This document shows, piece by piece, positions 18,593 to 27,456 of a stretch of 64,000 nucleotides of DNA. The notes beneath the pieces were generated by a model. The model made no database searches. It worked only from the letters and a program-made list of their open reading frames with translations, and was not told the origin of the DNA. Made by a program: the position numbers and the translations under genes. This DNA comes from Aromatoleum petrolei (GTDB taxonomy: Bacteria; Pseudomonadota; Gammaproteobacteria; Burkholderiales; Rhodocyclaceae): the NCBI RefSeq assembly GCF_017894385.1, contig NZ_CP059560.1:4534501-4598500 (forward strand), read 5' to 3'. Position 1 is the first letter of the stretch. Each line of letters starts with the position of its first letter.

Positions 18593-19207
18593 TCAGGCGA
18601 GCACGGCCATCGTCTCCGGTGTGCGGCGATCGAGCGGTCGGCCGACGGTCAGGGCCTTGCGGAGGTCGACCTCCATCGCGTTGAAGGGCGAGTCGCCGAG
18701 CACGCCCAGTCCATCCAGTAGCTTGGTGAAGAAGGCCCGCCCGGCGGACGTTGCGACGATGTCGAAGATTTCCGCGTCGCTCAGGCCGCAGGCGCGCAGT
18801 TCATCGATGTCGGCCTGTGTGACGGTGGTGGCGTCCCGTGCCACCTTGCGCGAGAAGGCGATCATCGCGCGCTCGGCGACGCTCAATCCCGGCGCGTCGG
18901 CGCCCTCGGCCATCGCCTGTACCTCGGCCGCCGGGAAGAAGCGGGTGAGGGCCTTGCCGTGGGCCAGCGCGCAGGCGCTGTTGCGCAGCTCATGCGCGGC
19001 GGCGAAGGTCACGAGCTCGAAGCGGCGGGCGTCCATCGGGCGGCGGATCTCCGCGAGCAGGCGACCCCAGCGCGCGAGCACTTCGGGGCGGTGGCTGAAC
19101 ACCTTGGCGTAGTTGGGAACGTAACCCCATGACGCTTGCTGGCGCTCGTACATCGCGTGCACTTCTTCCTGCGCGTCGTCGGCGGCGATGGTCTCGATGA
19201 AGGCCAT
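18593..19207 (-). CDS. Carboxymuconolactone decarboxylase / AhpD-like family protein
   Basis: The 204-residue all-alpha protein belongs to the CMD/peroxidase-related family (FELVTFAAAHELRNSACALAHGKAL, then LSDAEIFDIVATSAGRAFFTKLLDGLGV). Where AhpD has C-x-x-C-x-x-x-H, this protein keeps only the second cysteine and the histidine (NSACALAHG), so it cannot run the classical AhpD disulfide cycle. AAGGAG precedes ATG 19207. It is the last of three tightly spaced minus-strand genes with the oxygenase and the PLP-glutaredoxin fusion, which suggests a shared pathway. The substrate is unknown. Confidence 0.82.
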   Translation of the reverse strand: MAFIETIAADDAQEEVHAMYERQQASWGYVPNYAKVFSHRPEVLARWGRLLAEIRRPMDARRFELVTFAAAHELRNSACALAHGKALTRFFPAAEVQAMAEGADAPGLSVAERAMIAFSRKVARDATTVTQADIDELRACGLSDAEIFDIVATSAGRAFFTKLLDGLGVLGDSPFNAMEVDLRKALTVGRPLDRRTPETMAVLA

Positions 19208-19218
19208 GACGTGTCTCC

Positions 19219-20166
19219 TTACACGGTGTAGTGGGCGAGCTGCACTTCCTCGCCGAGATCGGCGTAGTCGCCGGCCGCGCGTCTTGCCCGAAACTCGCCC
19301 CAGTTGATGGCGCGGTAGCGGGCGGGATGTGCGGCGTCGACGGTGCTCTGCAGCGGTGCGTAGTCGGTGGCGTAGGCGGGGCAGTAGAAGAAGGGGGCGC
19401 TGTAGCGCGGCTTGCTCGTGTTCGTGAGCACGCGGTGCAGGGCGGCGCGGTAGCGGTCGTTCGACCAGACCTGCACGACGTCGCCGATGTTGACCACGAG
19501 GGCGGCCGCGAGCGGCTCGACGAGGTGCCAGTGCCCGTCGCGGAACACTTCCAGGCCGGGCTGTTCGTCCTGCAGCAAGACGGTGAGGGCGCCGGAGTCG
19601 GTGTGGTGGTTGACGCCCAGGTAGCCGTGTTCGGGCGTGAGCACGCCTTCGGGGCGCGCCGGCGCCGGGCAGGGCGGGTAATGGTTCAGGCGCACGAAGC
19701 TCGTCTGCAAGGCGCCGAAGGCGGGGCGAAGATGCCCCGGCGCCATCCCCAGATTCACGCCGATCGCGTCGATGAGGCGTGCAGCGAGCGCCGCGCAGGC
19801 GGCGTAGTAGCGGCGCACGGCGAGTTCGAAACCGGGGAGCCCGTCGGGCCACTGCGGGCGCTGCCGCGCGCCGTCGGGCGGCCCGAAATCGAAGATCTCC
19901 TTCCAGTCGCGGGTGTTCTTGGTCAGCTCACGGTCGAAGAAGCCCCACGGATTGTCCGCGCTGCGGGCGACGCGCTGCTTGTCCGCCGCGGGCAGCGCGA
20001 AGAAGCGATGCGCGGCGTCGAACAGGTCGCGAAGCAGGTGGTCGTCGATGCCGTGGGCGGTGACCTGGAAGAAGCCCCACTCGCGGCACGCGCGGTCGAG
20101 CGCGCGCAGGGTCGCGGGGTCGTCGAGCCGCGTCAGGTCGAGGACGGGTACATGCATGGCGTTCAT
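19219..20166 (-). CDS. Isopenicillin-N-synthase-like Fe(II)/2-oxoglutarate oxygenase
   Basis: The 315-residue product has the N-terminal DIOX_N segment (VPVLDLTRLDD, REWGFFQVTAHGI) and a 2OG-FeII_Oxy jelly roll. The metal triad is visible as HTD in NHHTDSGALTVLLQDEQPG and the distal His in RAALHRVL. The 2-oxoglutarate-binding Arg/Ser pair is in KPRYSAPFFY. The length matches this family, which makes antibiotics, ethylene and modified metabolites in other organisms. It starts 17 bases after the fusion gene, with AAGGAT as ribosome site. Oxidation of a thiol-containing small molecule is a guess from its neighbours; the substrate cannot be read from sequence. Confidence 0.87.
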   Translation of the reverse strand: MNAMHVPVLDLTRLDDPATLRALDRACREWGFFQVTAHGIDDHLLRDLFDAAHRFFALPAADKQRVARSADNPWGFFDRELTKNTRDWKEIFDFGPPDGARQRPQWPDGLPGFELAVRRYYAACAALAARLIDAIGVNLGMAPGHLRPAFGALQTSFVRLNHYPPCPAPARPEGVLTPEHGYLGVNHHTDSGALTVLLQDEQPGLEVFRDGHWHLVEPLAAALVVNIGDVVQVWSNDRYRAALHRVLTNTSKPRYSAPFFYCPAYATDYAPLQSTVDAAHPARYRAINWGEFRARRAAGDYADLGEEVQLAHYTV

Positions 20167-20183
20167 GTCGGTGATCCTTCGCC

Positions 20184-21677
20184 TCAGGCCGTTTTGCGCG
20201 GCTGCAGCCACTTGGGGAACAGGCTGTAGGGGTCGATATCGACGCTCGTGTCGTAGTCGATCGCGCCTGCCGCGAGCCGCCGCTGCAGCGAGCCGTCGCG
20301 CACGGCATCGAAGAGTTCGGTGCATCCGCCGATGTGCTCGCCGCCCATGTAGATTTGCGGGATGGTCGGGCTGCCGGTACGCTGCGCCAGCACGGCGCGG
20401 ATCTTTCCGCCCATGTCGTCGGCCTGGTATGCGACCGAATCCAGATCGACGCTGCGATACGCGATCCCCATGCGCTTGAAGAGCTTGCGCACGGACCAGC
20501 AGAACTCGCACCATTCCAGTGCGAAGAGCAGCACCGGCTCGTCGCGCACAAGGGTCGTGACCATGGCGTCTGCCGCGGGATCTGGTGCATGCATGGGCCG
20601 GACCGGCCGGGACACGGCCGGACAGGCCGCGGGGCTGTCGAAGCGGTAACCCGGGGTGGAGCGGGAGAGTTCGATCTCCGCCTCGTCCATCTCCTCGCCG
20701 ATGCCCTCGAAGAGCGGTGTCGACAGGTAGCGTTCGCCGGTGTCCGGCAGCATGCACACGATGTTGCTCCCGACGGGTGCGCGACGCGCGACCGCGAGGG
20801 CGGCCGCGAGCGTCGCGCCGCCCGAGGTGCCGACGAAGATGCCTTCGAGGCGGGCGAGTGCGCGGGCCGTGCGGATGGCGTCGTCGCCCGCGACCGGGAC
20901 GATCTCGTCGACGAGGTTTTCGGCGACGGCCGATTCGGTCAGCCGCGACACGAAATCGGGGCTCCAGCCCTGCATCAGGTGCGGGCGGAACTTGGGATGG
21001 CTGCCCGAGGGCGCACCGTCGGCCGTTCGCGGCTGCGCGATGCCGCTCGCGAGGACCGGCGAGTTGTCCGGCTCGGCGGCCACGATGCGCGTGGGGGCGC
21101 CTGCGCCCTTCAGGCCGCGAGCGACGCCGAGCAGGGTGCCGCCGGTGCCGAAGCCGGAGACGAAGTAGTCGAGGGGTTCGTCGCAGAAGTCGTCGAGCAG
21201 CTCGCGGGCGGTCGTGCGGGTATGGACTTCGGCATTGGCGTCGTTCTCGAACTGGCGGCACAGGTAGTAGCCGTGCGCCCGGGCCAGTTCCACCGCCTTG
21301 TTGAGCATGCCGGTTCCTTTTTCGGACGCGGGCGTCAGCACCACCTTGGCGCCGAGGAAGCGCAGCATCTTGCGCCGTTCGATGCTGAAGTTCTCTGCCA
21401 TCACAATCACCAGCGGGTAGCCGCGCTGCGCGCACACCATCGCCAGGCCGATACCGGTATTGCCGCTGGTCGCCTCGATCACGGTCTGGCCGGGCTTGAG
21501 TTCGCCGCTGCGTTCGGCCTGCTCGATCACCGCGAGGGCCATGCGGTCCTTGACCGAGCCCATGGGGTTGAAGGACTCGACCTTGACGTACAGCTTGACG
21601 CACTCCGGCGCCAGTTTCCGGATGCGGACGAGCGGCGTGCGCCCGATCGTCTGCAGGATGTTGTCGTACTTTGCCAT
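20184..21677 (-). CDS. Cysteine synthase-type PLP enzyme fused to glutaredoxin
   Basis: Residues 1 to about 330 form a complete beta-family PLP enzyme of the cysteine synthase/CBS type: IGRTPLVRI, NPMGSVKDR with the PLP lysine at 43, ATSGNTGIGLAMV, and SGFGTGGTLLGVARGLK. A proline-rich linker (about 345-375) leads to a glutaredoxin domain with EWCEFCWSVRK (CxxC at 390/393), SPTIPQIYMGGEHIGGCTELFDA, and a short C-terminal tail. So one chain would make a C-S bond and handle its thiol redox. The ORF is open up to 21854, but ATG 21677 has GGAGAG upstream and gives the normal start. It heads a minus-strand operon divergent from the BTAD regulator. Confidence 0.88.
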   Translation of the reverse strand: MAKYDNILQTIGRTPLVRIRKLAPECVKLYVKVESFNPMGSVKDRMALAVIEQAERSGELKPGQTVIEATSGNTGIGLAMVCAQRGYPLVIVMAENFSIERRKMLRFLGAKVVLTPASEKGTGMLNKAVELARAHGYYLCRQFENDANAEVHTRTTARELLDDFCDEPLDYFVSGFGTGGTLLGVARGLKGAGAPTRIVAAEPDNSPVLASGIAQPRTADGAPSGSHPKFRPHLMQGWSPDFVSRLTESAVAENLVDEIVPVAGDDAIRTARALARLEGIFVGTSGGATLAAALAVARRAPVGSNIVCMLPDTGERYLSTPLFEGIGEEMDEAEIELSRSTPGYRFDSPAACPAVSRPVRPMHAPDPAADAMVTTLVRDEPVLLFALEWCEFCWSVRKLFKRMGIAYRSVDLDSVAYQADDMGGKIRAVLAQRTGSPTIPQIYMGGEHIGGCTELFDAVRDGSLQRRLAAGAIDYDTSVDIDPYSLFPKWLQPRKTA

Positions 21678-21852
21678 CGCTCTCTCCTCGCCAGTGGGGC
21701 CCTTGATGGAGGCCATGCTGGCGGGGCATCGATGGAGCGAGCGTTGGAACGAGCGTGGTTTTTGCGGGGAAGGGGCGCGCAGGCTGCCGGCCTGCTTGTA
21801 GTGTCTGCTGCGGCTCCTATAGTGGGGATTATCAGCAGTTTTCCCCACGCGC

Positions 21853-24837
21853 ATGGCCCAGCTCGAACTCAGATTCCTCGGTGAATTCGGCGTGATCCGC
21901 GATGGCCTGGCCTTGCCCCTGCCGCCGTCGAAGAAGACCCGCGCCTTGCTCGCCTACCTGAGCCTGCATGGCAGGCGGCTGCGGCGCGAGAGTCTGTGCG
22001 AGCTGCTGTGGGAGGTTCCCGACGACCCGCGCGGTTCGCTGCGCTGGAGCCTGTCGAAACTGCGCCGCCTGCTGGAGGATGGCGATCGCGAGCGCATCCG
22101 CGCCGACCGCAGCCATGTCGAAATCGACCTGGAAGGCATCGACGTGGATGCCGTGCGCCTTCAGGCCCTGGCGGCTGGCGACCCGGGGCGGCTGCCTACC
22201 GAGGCACTGGAGCGCGCGGCGGCCGATTACGCGGGCACCTTCCTCGAGGGCCTGGAGTTTTCCGATTTCCACAACTTCCACGCGTGGTGCATCGCCGAGC
22301 GCGAGCGCACCACGCGGGCGCAGACGGCCGTGCTGCGGGAGCTGGTGCGCCGCCTTGCCGGCGAACCGGAGCGTGCGCTCGTGCATGCTCGCGCATTGGT
22401 ATGCCTGTCACCCTATGACGAGGCGGCGCGCGCGGCGCTGGTTCGCCTGCTGCTGGCGGCCCAGCACATCGACGAAGCGGACCGTCAGTTCCAGCTCGGC
22501 CTGCGCATGCTCAAGGAGGCGGGCATCACCGCCACCGGCGCCTTGCGCGAGGCACGGCAGGCGGGTGCCGGTCCGCCCGATGCGGCAGCCGCTGCGCCGG
22601 CCGTGGTCGCATCCGTCCGCGCCGCCGGTCCGGCAGCCGGGGATCGGCGGCTCGTCGGACGGCGCGAGGAGCAGCAGGCGCTCGCGGCCGCGTGGGAAGA
22701 CGCGGTGGCGGGCCAGGCGGGAGTGGTCCTGCTGCGAGGGGAGCCGGGACTGGGCAAGTCCTGCCTGCTCGACTGTATGCGCACCCGCGTGCGCGCCGAG
22801 GGCGGACTGGTGCTGTCCGCCTGCGCCTTCGAGGCCGACCAGATCCGGCCCTTCGCGCTGTGGATGGAAGCGCTCCGTGCCGGCCTGCCGGAAACCGCCG
22901 AGAGCGTATTCGGCAGCGGCATCGCGCAGAACCGCGAGTCCCTGCTCGCGCGCATCGGCGAGCTGGTTGCCGGCGAGGCGGGGCGGCGACCGGTCATGCT
23001 GCAGTTCGACGATGTGCATTGGGCAGACGAATCCAGCGTTGCGGCCCTTCACTACGTGCTGCGCCTGAACCGGGAGCGGCCGGTCCTCGCGGTCCTGGCG
23101 GTCCGCGAATCGGAGATGCGCGACAACGTCGCGCTGCAACAGGCCTTGCGCAGCCTGCGTCGCGAGGGGACGCTGCACGAGCTGCGCCTGGGGCCGATGC
23201 CGGCCGAAGACATCGAGGCGCTCGTGCGCATCAGGGCGGCCGGTGCGGACGGCGCGCGCCTGAGCCGGGAATGCGGCGGCAATCCGCTGCTGGCGCTGGA
23301 ACTCGCCCGTGCGGAGGCCGACGGCGGCGGGGAAGCGGGCGGTTCGATCCTCGAGCTGGTGCAGGAGCGCCTGGCGCGCTTCGACCCCGATGGCGCCGAC
23401 GTGCTGCGCTGGGCAGCTGTGCTGGGCTGCGTCGTGAATGTTCCCGCCCTGCTGAGCGTCAGCGGACTGGACGGGAACGTGGTCAGCCGCGCGCTGGAGG
23501 AGGCGGCGCGGCAGGCCGTCCTCGTGTCCGGCGAGCGCGACCTGCGCTTTGCCCATGAGCTGATCGTGCGTGCGATCTACACCGACATCTCGCCAGTACG
23601 CCGGCAGATCATGCATCGCAAGGTGGCCAGCTGGCTCGAGCAGGAGGAGCGCTTCGAGCTTTCGCGCGCAGCCGACCTCGCCCATCACGCGTCCCTGAGC
23701 GGGGATGCCGGTCTCGCGGCGCGGGCGATGGTGTCGGCGGGCAGGCTGTGCCTGAGGTTCTTTGCCAATGAGGACGCCCAATCCCTGGCGCGCAAGGGGC
23801 TGCAACTGGCCGAGCAATTGCCGGCGGCCGAACAGGTGCGTGTCGTCATCGACCTGCACGACGTGATGCTATCGGCGGCTCCCCTGCAGGACTGGGAGGG
23901 CGAGGCGGAGCGCTACACCCGCCTGGCCGAATGCGCGCTCGACCACGGCGAGTCGGCGCACGCACGGCGCGCCTACTACATGGCGGCCTCCGTGCGCTGG
24001 CAGCATGGCCAGTGGGCGGAGGCTCGCGAGCAGTCGCTGCAGTCCGAGCGGGTCGCACGCAGCGGCGGCGAACACGAGCACACCATCGGCCTGGCCGAGA
24101 CCGCGCGCTGCCTGGTCTTGCTGGAGCGGGATCTCTCGCAAGCCGATGCGATGCTGATGGAAGCCCAGGCCCGCGCCCAGCGCGGACAGTTCGCCCACCA
24201 TGCGATTCCCGCAGGGATCGGCATGCTGCGCTTCTACGAGAACCGCATGGACGAGGCGGAGGAACTGCTCAAGCACGCCCGCACCCTGTGCAAGTGGGCC
24301 GGTGATCGCCTTGTCGAGTACCAGGTGGACGAGTATCTCGCGATGATCGACATCCAGCGCGGCCGTTTCGAGGACGCCACGCGGCGTTGCCAGGATTTGG
24401 TGACGCTCGGGAACAAAATTCGCGACGGCAGCGAGGCGCCCTTCGCACGTGCCTTGCTCGGCCTGTGCATGTTTGCGCTGGACGACGATCCGGTTGCACT
24501 GGATGCGGCGCTGGTGGATCTGCGGCTCGCCGACGCCAAGCATCGCCTCGCGTATGCACAGACGCGCGCGGCTATGCTGGACTGCCAGCGCGGTCGGCAC
24601 GAGCGCGGCGCGCTGCGGGCGACGGAGGCGCTCGGGTGCGCAGAAGTGCTCGAGCGGGCGACGGAGATGCTGCTGGCGCATGCCGTGCTGGCGCAATGCT
24701 GTCGCGCCGAGGGCGAGGATGCGCCGGCGCTCCTGCATGCCGAAGCGGTAGCGAAGCTGCACGCCGCGGGCGTGGCCGCGTGGGCGGAGGACATCGCCCG
24801 GCGCGTGACCGGACCAGCGGAGGCCGGGGATGGTTGA
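21853..24837 (+). CDS. Large BTAD/AAA-ATPase transcriptional regulator (SARP/MalT-like)
   Basis: This 994-residue regulator has four parts. An N-terminal winged-helix DNA-binding domain (about 1-95, LELRFLGEFGVIRDG, RGSLRWSLSKLRRLL) is followed by a bacterial transcriptional activation domain (about 96-235, FHNFHAWCIAERER). A STAND-type ATPase has Walker A GEPGLGKS near 296-303 and Walker B VMLQFDDVHWAD near 380. A long C-terminal helical TPR-like half (about 600-990) completes it. Such proteins activate natural-product or catabolic clusters on binding a ligand. It is divergent from the PLP-fusion operon, and its end overlaps the DUF4242 gene by 8 bases, so both flanking arms are likely targets. 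Confidence 0.88.
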   Translation: MAQLELRFLGEFGVIRDGLALPLPPSKKTRALLAYLSLHGRRLRRESLCELLWEVPDDPRGSLRWSLSKLRRLLEDGDRERIRADRSHVEIDLEGIDVDAVRLQALAAGDPGRLPTEALERAAADYAGTFLEGLEFSDFHNFHAWCIAERERTTRAQTAVLRELVRRLAGEPERALVHARALVCLSPYDEAARAALVRLLLAAQHIDEADRQFQLGLRMLKEAGITATGALREARQAGAGPPDAAAAAPAVVASVRAAGPAAGDRRLVGRREEQQALAAAWEDAVAGQAGVVLLRGEPGLGKSCLLDCMRTRVRAEGGLVLSACAFEADQIRPFALWMEALRAGLPETAESVFGSGIAQNRESLLARIGELVAGEAGRRPVMLQFDDVHWADESSVAALHYVLRLNRERPVLAVLAVRESEMRDNVALQQALRSLRREGTLHELRLGPMPAEDIEALVRIRAAGADGARLSRECGGNPLLALELARAEADGGGEAGGSILELVQERLARFDPDGADVLRWAAVLGCVVNVPALLSVSGLDGNVVSRALEEAARQAVLVSGERDLRFAHELIVRAIYTDISPVRRQIMHRKVASWLEQEERFELSRAADLAHHASLSGDAGLAARAMVSAGRLCLRFFANEDAQSLARKGLQLAEQLPAAEQVRVVIDLHDVMLSAAPLQDWEGEAERYTRLAECALDHGESAHARRAYYMAASVRWQHGQWAEAREQSLQSERVARSGGEHEHTIGLAETARCLVLLERDLSQADAMLMEAQARAQRGQFAHHAIPAGIGMLRFYENRMDEAEELLKHARTLCKWAGDRLVEYQVDEYLAMIDIQRGRFEDATRRCQDLVTLGNKIRDGSEAPFARALLGLCMFALDDDPVALDAALVDLRLADAKHRLAYAQTRAAMLDCQRGRHERGALRATEALGCAEVLERATEMLLAHAVLAQCCRAEGEDAPALLHAEAVAKLHAAGVAAWAEDIARRVTGPAEAGDG

Positions 24838-25363
24838 GGTGTTTCTGGAACGGGATTTCTTTCCGCCGGTGAGCCACGCGGACCTCCAGGCGGCATGGAG
24901 CGGCGGCATCGGCTGCTTCGACCTGCATCGTGTCGAATGGCGCGGCAGCCTGCTCTCGCTGGACGGTTGCAGATTGGTCTGCAACTTCCGCGCGCCGGAT
25001 GCGGAATCCGCCCGGATCGCCCTGCGCAGCGGCGGCGCCGACATCCGTCGCCTGTGGCCCGGGACCGTGCATGATGCGCCGAAGCTCGGACGGTTCAGCG
25101 CGGAATCCGCGAACGTGATCGTGCGCCGCTCCTTTGCCCAGCCGGTCGAGGTCGCTGACCTCCAGGCGAGAGAAAATGCGGCAGCCTGGTGCCTCGACGT
25201 GCGCCACGTGAAATTCGTGCGCACGTATTTCTCGTTGGACCGCACCCGCATGCTGTGCCTCTACCGCGCGCCCGACGCCGAATCGGTACGCGAAGCGCAG
25301 CGCATCGCCGCCATGCCGATGGACGACGTCTGGGGTTTTTCCGCGCTGCTGCCCGAAGCCTGA
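24830..25363 (+). CDS. Tandem DUF4242 (SCO4226-like) protein
   Basis: The 177 residues are two copies of one ferredoxin-like unit of about 80 residues. Unit 1 (VEVFLERDFFPPVSHADLQAAW ... LVCNFRAPDAESARIALR) and unit 2 (VIVRRSFAQPVEVADLQARE ... MLCLYRAPDAESVREAQR) align along their length, ending with the shared APDAES helix. DUF4242 proteins are usually single-unit; the Streptomyces member SCO4226 binds nickel. Whether metal is bound here is open. The gene overlaps the regulator end by 8 bases (translational coupling), so it may be a ligand sensor or partner for it. That last point is inference. Confidence 0.72.
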   Translation: MVEVFLERDFFPPVSHADLQAAWSGGIGCFDLHRVEWRGSLLSLDGCRLVCNFRAPDAESARIALRSGGADIRRLWPGTVHDAPKLGRFSAESANVIVRRSFAQPVEVADLQARENAAAWCLDVRHVKFVRTYFSLDRTRMLCLYRAPDAESVREAQRIAAMPMDDVWGFSALLPEA

Positions 25364-25522
25364 GGGCACGCTCGGCTGCCGCGCGCAGATTCCACGCGGC
25401 CTGTCCCCCCGCTGCTGCAAATACCACGGCCGTTCTCACGCTGTTTCCAACGTCGTGGGCGGAAAGTCCGTCTTGCCTGATCGGCGATCGGGCACATCCA
25501 ACAGACTTTCAGGAGACGGAAA

Positions 25523-26086
25523 ATGGACGCCCAAACACAAATGCGTGTCGACAACGGCATCAACGTCGAGGCCCTGCTCGGCGCGCGCGAAGCGCTCAGC
25601 AAGATGCCGGAAGCCGCGCGCTTCAACTGGCGCGCCACCTGCGAGTGGATCAACGGCACCCACGCGCGTTCGACCATCGACAGCTACTTCGGCCTCGGCG
25701 AGGAGCAGATGCACCGCATGGCGCACCGCATCGACAGCGACCACCCGGAGTTGTTCGCGGCCGAGGATCATGGCGCCACGCCGGTCGAGATCGTGCTGGC
25801 GGGGCTGGCCGGATGCCTGACGGCGGGGATCGCCGCCGTGGCCCAGAACCGCAACATCCAGCTCCGTTCGGTGAAGGCCACGCTCGAGGCCGGCATGGAC
25901 CTGCAGGGGATCCTCGGCATCGACAGCGAGGTGCGCAACGGCTTCGACGGCGTGAAAGTGATCTTCGACATCGACGCCGACGCGACCCGCGAGGAGATCG
26001 AGGCGCTGGTGGCGCAGTCGCAGAAGCGCTCCGCGGTGTTCGACATCTTCACCAATCCGACCGACGTGTCGGTCATGGTGTCATGA
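25523..26086 (+). CDS. OsmC family protein
   Basis: The 187-residue protein belongs to the OsmC/Ohr fold: FNWRATCEWINGTHARSTIDSYFGLG, then GATPVEIVLAGLAGCLTAGIAAVAQNR, with a cysteine in the LAGC position as in OsmC-like thiol peroxidases and hydrolases. A second redox cysteine equivalent to the Ohr one may be that in RATCEW (about residue 40). GGAG lies 9 bases upstream of ATG 25523. The stop overlaps the flavin monooxygenase start by 4 bases (ATGA). A gap of 159 bases separates it from the DUF4242 gene. Confidence 0.86.
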   Translation: MDAQTQMRVDNGINVEALLGAREALSKMPEAARFNWRATCEWINGTHARSTIDSYFGLGEEQMHRMAHRIDSDHPELFAAEDHGATPVEIVLAGLAGCLTAGIAAVAQNRNIQLRSVKATLEAGMDLQGILGIDSEVRNGFDGVKVIFDIDADATREEIEALVAQSQKRSAVFDIFTNPTDVSVMVS

Positions 26087-27456
26087 ACGCGGCGGCCTTC
26101 TCCGCCGGATCGCTGCAGGTCGGCACCGTCGATGTCGTCATCGTCGGTGCCGGCCACAGCGGCCTGGCCATGAGCCACTGTCTCGGCCGGCGCGGCATCG
26201 ACCACGTGGTCCTCGAGCGTGGCGAGGTCGCGAACGCCTGGCGTCACGAGCGCTGGGATTCGCTGCGGCTTCTCACGCCCAACTGGCTCACCCGCCTGCC
26301 GGGCATGGCGTACGACGGCGACGACCCGGACGGCTACATGCGCCGCGACGAGGTGGCAGCCTTCATCGCCCGCTACGCACGGACCAGCGGTGCGCCGGTA
26401 CGCACGGGCACGACGGTCAGGGCGGTGATGGCCGATGACGCGGGCTACCGCGTCGACACCGACCGCGGCCGCTGGCGCTGCCGGGCGGTGGTCCTCGCGA
26501 GCGGCGCGTTCGCGCGGCCGTCGGTGCCGCGGATCGGCGCCTCGCTGCCCGGGGGCGTCGCCCAGCTCACGCCCTACCAGTACCGCAACCCGGGCCAAGT
26601 CGAAGCGGGCGGGGTGCTCGTGGTCGGCGCCTCTGCGACCGGGCTGCAGCTGGCCGACGAGCTGCAGCGCGCCGGCCATCCGGTGACCCTCGCCATCGGC
26701 GAGCACGTGCGCATGCCGCGCATGTACCGGGGGCGCGACATCCAGTGGTGGATGCATGCGGCGGGCCTCCTCGACCAGCGTTACGACGCCTTGGACGACC
26801 TGAGCCGGGCGCGTGGCGTCGCCTCGCCGCAGCTCATCGGCTCGCGCGAGAGGGCGATCATGGATCTCAATGCCCTGAGCGCCGGCGGCGCACGCCTCGT
26901 TGGGCGCGTCGCCAACGTCCGGGACGGGCAGGTGCAGTTCTCAGGGGCGCTGCGCAATGTCTGCGCGCTGGCCGACCTCAAGATGGCGCGACTGCTCGCC
27001 ACGATCGACACGTGGGCGGCGACGCATATCGACGACGGATCGCTACCGCCCGCGGAACGCTTCGACGCGACGCGTCTGCCGGAAAAAAAGATCCTCGGGC
27101 TGAATCTGAAGCGGGAGGGCATCCGCACCGTTATCTGGGCCACGGGTTTCAGGCCGGACTACTCGTGGCTGAAGCTGCCGGTGCTCGACGCCAAGGGGAA
27201 CATCCGCCACAACGGCGGCGTCGCCGACGCCCCCGGCCTGTACGTGATGGGGCTTCCCTTCCTGCGCCGGCGCAAGTCGAGCTTCATCCACGGTGCAGAG
27301 GATGATGCCCAGGATCTGGCCGGGCACCTGGCCGGATACCTGGACGCCCTCAGTCGTCCCGGTCCGTCGCGAGCTTGTCCTGCGTCCGGAACTCGAAGTC
27401 GCTCGCGTCATGGCGCTCTCGAAGCTGATCGCGCGGTTCGCCCCAGGTGCGATTGA
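26083..27456 (+). CDS. FAD/NADPH-dependent monooxygenase-like oxidoreductase
   Basis: The 457-residue product has an N-terminal FAD-binding GxGxxG (VVIVGAGHSGLAMSHCLGRRG), a second dinucleotide motif (VLVVGASATGLQLADELQRAG) and the late WATGFRPDYSWL block. This is the layout of flavin monooxygenases and CzcO-like proteins. It is coupled to osmC by a 4-base overlap. The last about 35 residues (after GYLDAL) look unlike the family and lie antisense to the end of the yghU-like gene, so the extended C terminus is probably unconstrained. The substrate is unknown. Confidence 0.85.
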   Translation: MNAAAFSAGSLQVGTVDVVIVGAGHSGLAMSHCLGRRGIDHVVLERGEVANAWRHERWDSLRLLTPNWLTRLPGMAYDGDDPDGYMRRDEVAAFIARYARTSGAPVRTGTTVRAVMADDAGYRVDTDRGRWRCRAVVLASGAFARPSVPRIGASLPGGVAQLTPYQYRNPGQVEAGGVLVVGASATGLQLADELQRAGHPVTLAIGEHVRMPRMYRGRDIQWWMHAAGLLDQRYDALDDLSRARGVASPQLIGSRERAIMDLNALSAGGARLVGRVANVRDGQVQFSGALRNVCALADLKMARLLATIDTWAATHIDDGSLPPAERFDATRLPEKKILGLNLKREGIRTVIWATGFRPDYSWLKLPVLDAKGNIRHNGGVADAPGLYVMGLPFLRRRKSSFIHGAEDDAQDLAGHLAGYLDALSRPGPSRACPASGTRSRSRHGALEADRAVRPRCD

